Positions 21,751 to 25,162 of a stretch of 25,162 nt of DNA are shown one piece after another. Both the position numbers and the translations under genes were made by a program. This stretch comes from Candidatus Adiutrix sp. (GTDB lineage: Bacteria; Desulfobacterota; Desulfarculia; Adiutricales; Adiutricaceae). Below the pieces are notes generated by a model. The model did not search any database, had not been told where the DNA came from, and saw nothing but the letters and a program-made list of their open reading frames with translations. Position 1 is the stretch's first letter, and each line of letters opens with the position of its first letter. The stretch spans positions 1 through 25,162 of the forward strand of contig JAITBV010000075.1 in assembly GCA_031283395.1 (NCBI GenBank), in the 5' to 3' direction.

Positions 21751-22923
21751 ATGGCCGGCAAAAATGAAATCATACGGTGCGCAATAAAGAAATATCGCCA
21801 GCTTAAAGGCCTCTCCCAGGAGGAACTGGCGCGCTTGGTCGGGATCCGGCGCCAGGCGGTTTATGATATGGAATCAGGACGTTACCTGCCAAATACGGCC
21901 GTGGCTCTCCGGCTGGCCCGGGTGCTCGGCTGCACGGTGGAAATGCTTTTCAAGGAAGAAGGGGCTCCAGCGGAATTTGGAAGCATCCAACTCCTAAGCG
22001 AGTCCGGCACGACGGCCAGACTGTCTCTGGCGCAGGTGCGGGAAAAGCTGGTCGGGGTTCCTTTCCCCGGGGCTCACGCCTGGCCTTTCAAACTGGAGGC
22101 CGCCGATGGTTTTCTTCTGGCGGACAAGACCATAGACTGCCATCTCCCCCAGGCTCAATTGGCCAGGACGGTTCTGGTATTGGGCTGTGACCCGGCCTTA
22201 AGCCTGTTGAGCAGCCTTATGGCCCGCGCTGCCCCCGGGATCCGCGTCCATACCGCTTTCGCTTCCAGCCGCCAGGCTTTGCTTTCCCTAAGCGAGGGAA
22301 ACGCGCATGTTGCGGGGATCCACTACCATAGTTTCGGCCCTTCGGACGGCAACATCGAGGCTGTCCGTTCCTTGCTTCCTGGCCAGGACTGCCTGGTGAT
22401 CGGTTTTTCCGGGCAGGAGGAAGGTTTTATGGTCGCGCCGGGAAACCCTTTGTCCATCCGCACTGTTGATGACCTGGCCAATGGCCGGACCCGCCTGGTG
22501 AACCGCGAGGAGGGCGCCGCGCTGAAAAAACTGCTGGATACGCAACTGTCGCGGCATGGCCTGCCGATCTCTGAGGTAAAGGGCTACACGGACGAAGTGC
22601 GCTCCCACAATGAAGGGGCTATCCGGGTGGCCGGCGGAACAGCCGATGCGGCCTTGGGCCTGCGTATTGTCGCGGAATCTTTCGGGTTGGGTTTCGTTCC
22701 GCTGGGAGTGACCCGCTGTGACTTGGTCATCCCGACTGACTTGGGTGCGCATCCCGGCATTACGGCGCTCCTGGATGTATTGCAGTCCCCGGGCCTGAGA
22801 AAAGAACTGGGCTCGCTCCCCGGTTGTTATTCCTCCGATACAGGGAAAATGATTTCCGGCTATACCAGGCGTAAAAAGGCATCACCGCCCAACCTTGATG
22901 CTATGACCGATATTTATCCGTGA
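21751..22923 (+). CDS. XRE-type HTH regulator with molybdate-binding-like (COG1910/PBP-like) domain
   Basis: A 390-residue one-component regulator. Residues 10-70 are an XRE-type HTH (YRQLKGLSQEELARLVGIRR, then QAVYDMESGRYLPNTAVALRLARVLG). From about residue 130 comes a periplasmic-binding-like domain related to COG1910/PF12727: LVLGCDPALSLLSSLMAR, then DLANGRTRLVNREEGAALKKLLD, and GYTDEVRSHNEGAIRVAGGTADAALGLRIVAESFGLGFVPLG. The family's usual GSGTR is replaced by EGAAL. AAGGAGG eight bases before the ATG at 21751 is preferred over an upstream GTG at 21721. Divergence from modABC suggests it senses molybdate/tungstate or molybdenum cofactor and controls uptake, replacing ModE. Confidence 0.88.
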   Translation: MAGKNEIIRCAIKKYRQLKGLSQEELARLVGIRRQAVYDMESGRYLPNTAVALRLARVLGCTVEMLFKEEGAPAEFGSIQLLSESGTTARLSLAQVREKLVGVPFPGAHAWPFKLEAADGFLLADKTIDCHLPQAQLARTVLVLGCDPALSLLSSLMARAAPGIRVHTAFASSRQALLSLSEGNAHVAGIHYHSFGPSDGNIEAVRSLLPGQDCLVIGFSGQEEGFMVAPGNPLSIRTVDDLANGRTRLVNREEGAALKKLLDTQLSRHGLPISEVKGYTDEVRSHNEGAIRVAGGTADAALGLRIVAESFGLGFVPLGVTRCDLVIPTDLGAHPGITALLDVLQSPGLRKELGSLPGCYSSDTGKMISGYTRRKKASPPNLDAMTDIYP

Positions 22924-23130
22924 TCTCCATAACTTCATCCACCGGAGCCCTGCTGGCCGAGGGCCCCTCCAAACGCCTGTCCCTTAAACCTTCCAGGCCT
23001 TCTTCTTCATAACACGGCCCAAGTTTTAACTGGCGCGGGCGATTTTTTTGTGATATATTAATCGATACATTTCAAAAATTTCGGGCTCCATCCGGCCCCT
23101 GAATCCTTAACCCCAAGGGAGTTTTGAACC

Positions 23131-23373
23131 ATGAGAGAGCAAGTTGAAGCGGTGTTGGCCAAAGTGCGCCCCACCCTGAAAGCCGACGGCGGGGATATTG
23201 AACTTATCGACGTGAAGGACGGCGTGGTCCAGGTCAACCTCACCGGCGCCTGCCAGGGTTGCCCCATGAGCGAGATGACCATAAAGCACGGCGTGGAAAA
23301 GGCCCTGAAAGAGGCCCTGCCGGAAATCAAATCCGTGGTGCAGGCCAACAAGCACGCCGCCGGCGGCTGTTGA
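23131..23373 (+). CDS. NifU C-terminal-domain (Nfu-type) iron-sulfur protein
   Basis: An 80-residue stand-alone NifU C-domain, a small carrier or scaffold for Fe-S clusters. It reads VEAVLAKVRPTLKADGGDIEL at the N-terminus and holds the cluster-binding CxxC in GACQGCPMS (C41, C44), followed by MTIKHGVEKALKEALPEI. The C-terminus ends GGC, adding an extra terminal Cys. AAGGGAG lies nine bases before the ATG. A perfect intrinsic terminator follows 23 bp after the stop. The 207-bp upstream gap (22924-23130) shows a TATATT near 23054 but no convincing -35. Confidence 0.93.
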   Translation: MREQVEAVLAKVRPTLKADGGDIELIDVKDGVVQVNLTGACQGCPMSEMTIKHGVEKALKEALPEIKSVVQANKHAAGGC

Positions 23374-23396
23374 GACCCAAGCCTGTTTCTTCCCCC

Positions 23397-23428
23397 CCGC
23401 CGGGTCCCCCAGACCCGGCGGTTTTTTT
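23397..23428 (+). terminator. Intrinsic terminator after the Nfu-type gene
   Basis: CCGCCGGGTC (23397-23406), a five-base loop, GACCCGGCGG (23412-23421) and seven T (23422-23428) form a perfect 10-bp Rho-independent terminator. It ends just before the mfd start codon. Confidence 0.92.
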
Positions 23429-23435
23429 GAAGGAT

Positions 23436-25162
23436 ATGTACCAGCGCTACTCCGGCGACCTGGGCCGGCTGGAGCCGGAAGAGGGCCGAACCGTGGTCCT
23501 GGGGGGGGTGACCCCGCCAGTCCTGGCCCACCTCCTGGCCCGGTTGATAACCGACCGCCCACAGACCATTTTCGTGGCCCTGCCCACCCAGGCCATGGCC
23601 GAAGACCTGGCGGGCGATGTGGAATTTTTCTGGCCCGAAGGCCGTGACCGCATCCACCTTTTCCCGGCCTTCGAGGCCAAACCCTTTCTAGCCCAAGCCG
23701 CCGCGCCGGATACGGTCATGGAGCGCCAGTGGGTCCTGGCCAAGCTGGCCGAGGACGACGGCCCCCGGCTGGTGGCCGCCCCGGCCCCGGCCCTTCTGCG
23801 CCTGGTCCCCGGCCCGGCCGAGACCCTGGCCGCCCGCCGCCTTATTCAGACCGGAGCCGAGACCGATTTGGAGGAACTGAAGACCTTCCTGGTCCGCCAT
23901 GGTTACACGCCAGTGGGGCAGGTGGAATCGCCGGGCGATTTCGCGGTCCGGGGCTATATCGTGGATATTTTTCCGGCCGGGCGCAACCTGCCGGTGCGGG
24001 TGGAATTTTTCGGCGACCTGGTGGAATCCATGAGGACTTTCCAGGTCGAGGACCAGAGATCAATGGAGTCCCTCTCCCGTCTCCTCATAACCCCGGCCCG
24101 GGAATTCGCCTATGATGCCGGGACCGGCGCCGTTGCGGCCGGGGCCCTGGAGGAGCTGGCCCGGACCGCGGGCTGGCACAGCCTGCTGTGGAGCCCTCTG
24201 GCCGAAGCCTTCCGGGCCGGAACGCCGGTCAGCGGCCTGGATTCCTGGGCCCCCCTGTTCACGGACCTCAAGCCCCTGCGCTCCGGGCTGGGCCGGGCCC
24301 GCGTCCTCATCCACGAGCCCGAGGCGTTGATGAAATCGGCCGAAGCGGCCTGGCTGGGTCTGGCCAACCACCATGAGCGGCTGCGGCTGGAAGAACGCCC
24401 CCACCTGGACATACGGCGCGGCTGGCTGCCGCTGGCGGAAACCTTCCTGACCCGGGCCAGCGGCTGGCGGACCCGGGCCCTGGACCTCCCGGAAAGCCGG
24501 GGGACGCCCTGTTTTCATCTCCCGGTGGAAGCCAACGTCAATCTCAAGGCCGCGCCCACGGCCGGTCGCACCGTCTCCGGCCAGGCCGGTTTCCTGGCCC
24601 CCCTGGCCGCCCGCCTGCGCAGCCTCCTGGGCCGGGGCTTTACGACCCACCTGGTGGCCCGGGGCGCGGAGCAGGCCCGGCGGCTGGCCGAGATGCTGGC
24701 CGACTACGACCTGGCGGACGGCCGGGGCCGGGCGGCCGCCGGTTCCGGCCGCGCCGGTTCCGGCAGTGCCGGCCGACTGTCCCTGGAAGTGGGCCAGCTT
24801 TCAGGCGGCTTCGCCCTGGCCGACGAACAAGTGGCCTATATCGTCGAGGATGAAATATTCGGCGTCCGCCAGCGGCCGCGCCGTCGCCCGGCCGCGGCCG
24901 AAGGCCTCAAATTCTCAAGTCTCAAGAGCCTTACGCCAGGCGACTTCGTGGTCCACAAGGTCCACGGCATAGGGCAGTACCAGGGCCTGGTCACCCTCCA
25001 GCTCTCCTACGGCCAGAAAGGCGAATTCCTGCACCTGGTCTACAAGGGCGGGGACAAGCTCTATGTGCCGGTGGAACTCTTCAAGTCGGTCGGCAAATAC
25101 GTGGGGGCCGAAACCCGCCCGCCCCTTCTGGACCGCCTGGGCGGCCTGACCTGGGGCCGACT
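23436..25162 (+). CDS. mfd: Transcription-repair coupling factor Mfd, N-terminal 575 codons (runs off right edge)
   Basis: The open frame runs from an ATG at 23436 to the window end without a stop. Mfd displaces stalled RNA polymerase and recruits UvrA. The first 300 or so residues match the UvrB-like module: FVALPTQAMAEDLAGDVEFFWP, FPAFEAKPF, then GQVESPGDFAVRGYIVDIFPAG and LPVRVEFFGDLVESMRTFQVEDQRS. Around residues 499-570 is the CarD-like RNA-polymerase-interaction domain, LTPGDFVVHKVHGIGQYQGL with KLYVPVELFKSVGKYVG, then the conserved L-RLGG. The translocase motor lies outside. The start fits family length but sits only 8 bases past a terminator T-run, with GAAGGA very close to the ATG. 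Residues about 427-450 form a Gly/Ala/Ser/Arg-rich linker encoded by a short tandem repeat. Confidence 0.93.
   Translation, partial: MYQRYSGDLGRLEPEEGRTVVLGGVTPPVLAHLLARLITDRPQTIFVALPTQAMAEDLAGDVEFFWPEGRDRIHLFPAFEAKPFLAQAAAPDTVMERQWVLAKLAEDDGPRLVAAPAPALLRLVPGPAETLAARRLIQTGAETDLEELKTFLVRHGYTPVGQVESPGDFAVRGYIVDIFPAGRNLPVRVEFFGDLVESMRTFQVEDQRSMESLSRLLITPAREFAYDAGTGAVAAGALEELARTAGWHSLLWSPLAEAFRAGTPVSGLDSWAPLFTDLKPLRSGLGRARVLIHEPEALMKSAEAAWLGLANHHERLRLEERPHLDIRRGWLPLAETFLTRASGWRTRALDLPESRGTPCFHLPVEANVNLKAAPTAGRTVSGQAGFLAPLAARLRSLLGRGFTTHLVARGAEQARRLAEMLADYDLADGRGRAAAGSGRAGSGSAGRLSLEVGQLSGGFALADEQVAYIVEDEIFGVRQRPRRRPAAAEGLKFSSLKSLTPGDFVVHKVHGIGQYQGLVTLQLSYGQKGEFLHLVYKGGDKLYVPVELFKSVGKYVGAETRPPLLDRLGGLTWGR

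Noticed and set aside
23058..23657. A 199-codon minus-strand frame over the Nfu-type gene and the mfd start
   Set aside because: The plus strand here has a family-matching Nfu protein, a perfect terminator and the mfd N-terminus.

Overview
This GC-rich window reads like a chromosomal segment of an anaerobic bacterium, most plausibly a Desulfobacterota (deltaproteobacterial) lineage. That placement is an inference from gene content: paired uroporphyrinogen-decarboxylase-like proteins, TRAP and branched-chain-type ABC uptake systems, archaeal-type lower-glycolysis enzymes and a LarA nickel racemase. No rRNA, tRNA, CRISPR array, transposase or integrase was recognised.

Region 1 (1-16880, all minus strand) is one long directon of 17 genes with no gap above about 126 bp. 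In transcription order: archaeal-type (type II) glyceraldehyde-3-phosphate dehydrogenase, an Asp/Glu-racemase-family protein, LarA, an SDR dehydrogenase, a 3-hydroxyacyl-CoA-dehydrogenase-like enzyme, malic enzyme, a UroD-like protein, a complete TRAP transporter (P, Q, M), a complete Liv-type ABC transporter (binding protein, H, M, G, F), a second UroD-like protein, and the start of an archaeal-type phosphoglycerate kinase that runs off the left edge. Uptake systems, a racemase, hydroxyacid dehydrogenases, malic enzyme and triose-phosphate enzymes in one directon suggest a catabolic programme for a hydroxy- or dicarboxylic acid feeding pyruvate and the triose pool. The substrate cannot be read from sequence.

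Region 2 (16881-18277) is the control region and a divergent LacI-family regulator. The 362-bp gap holds two sigma70-like promoters pointing into the directon, a LacI-type operator (GTAACCGATTAC) and a perfect 12-bp inverted repeat overlapping the inner promoter.

Region 3 (18278-19529) is visibly AT-rich compared with its flanks. It holds one minus-strand gene, a winged-helix-like domain fused to a NucS-type PD-(D/E)XK nuclease domain. A 12-bp inverted repeat brackets its promoter and a three-hairpin array containing a terminator follows it. It looks like a recently acquired single-gene cargo.

Region 4 (19530-22923) is a molybdate (or tungstate) module: modABC on the minus strand, ModC short and lacking the usual C-terminal domain, and a divergent regulator combining an XRE-type HTH with a molybdate-binding-like domain. 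A ModE-like dyad lies between them.

Region 5 (22924-25162) holds a small NifU-C-domain protein, a perfect intrinsic terminator, and the first 575 codons of mfd, whose start codon lies only 8 bases after the terminator T-run.
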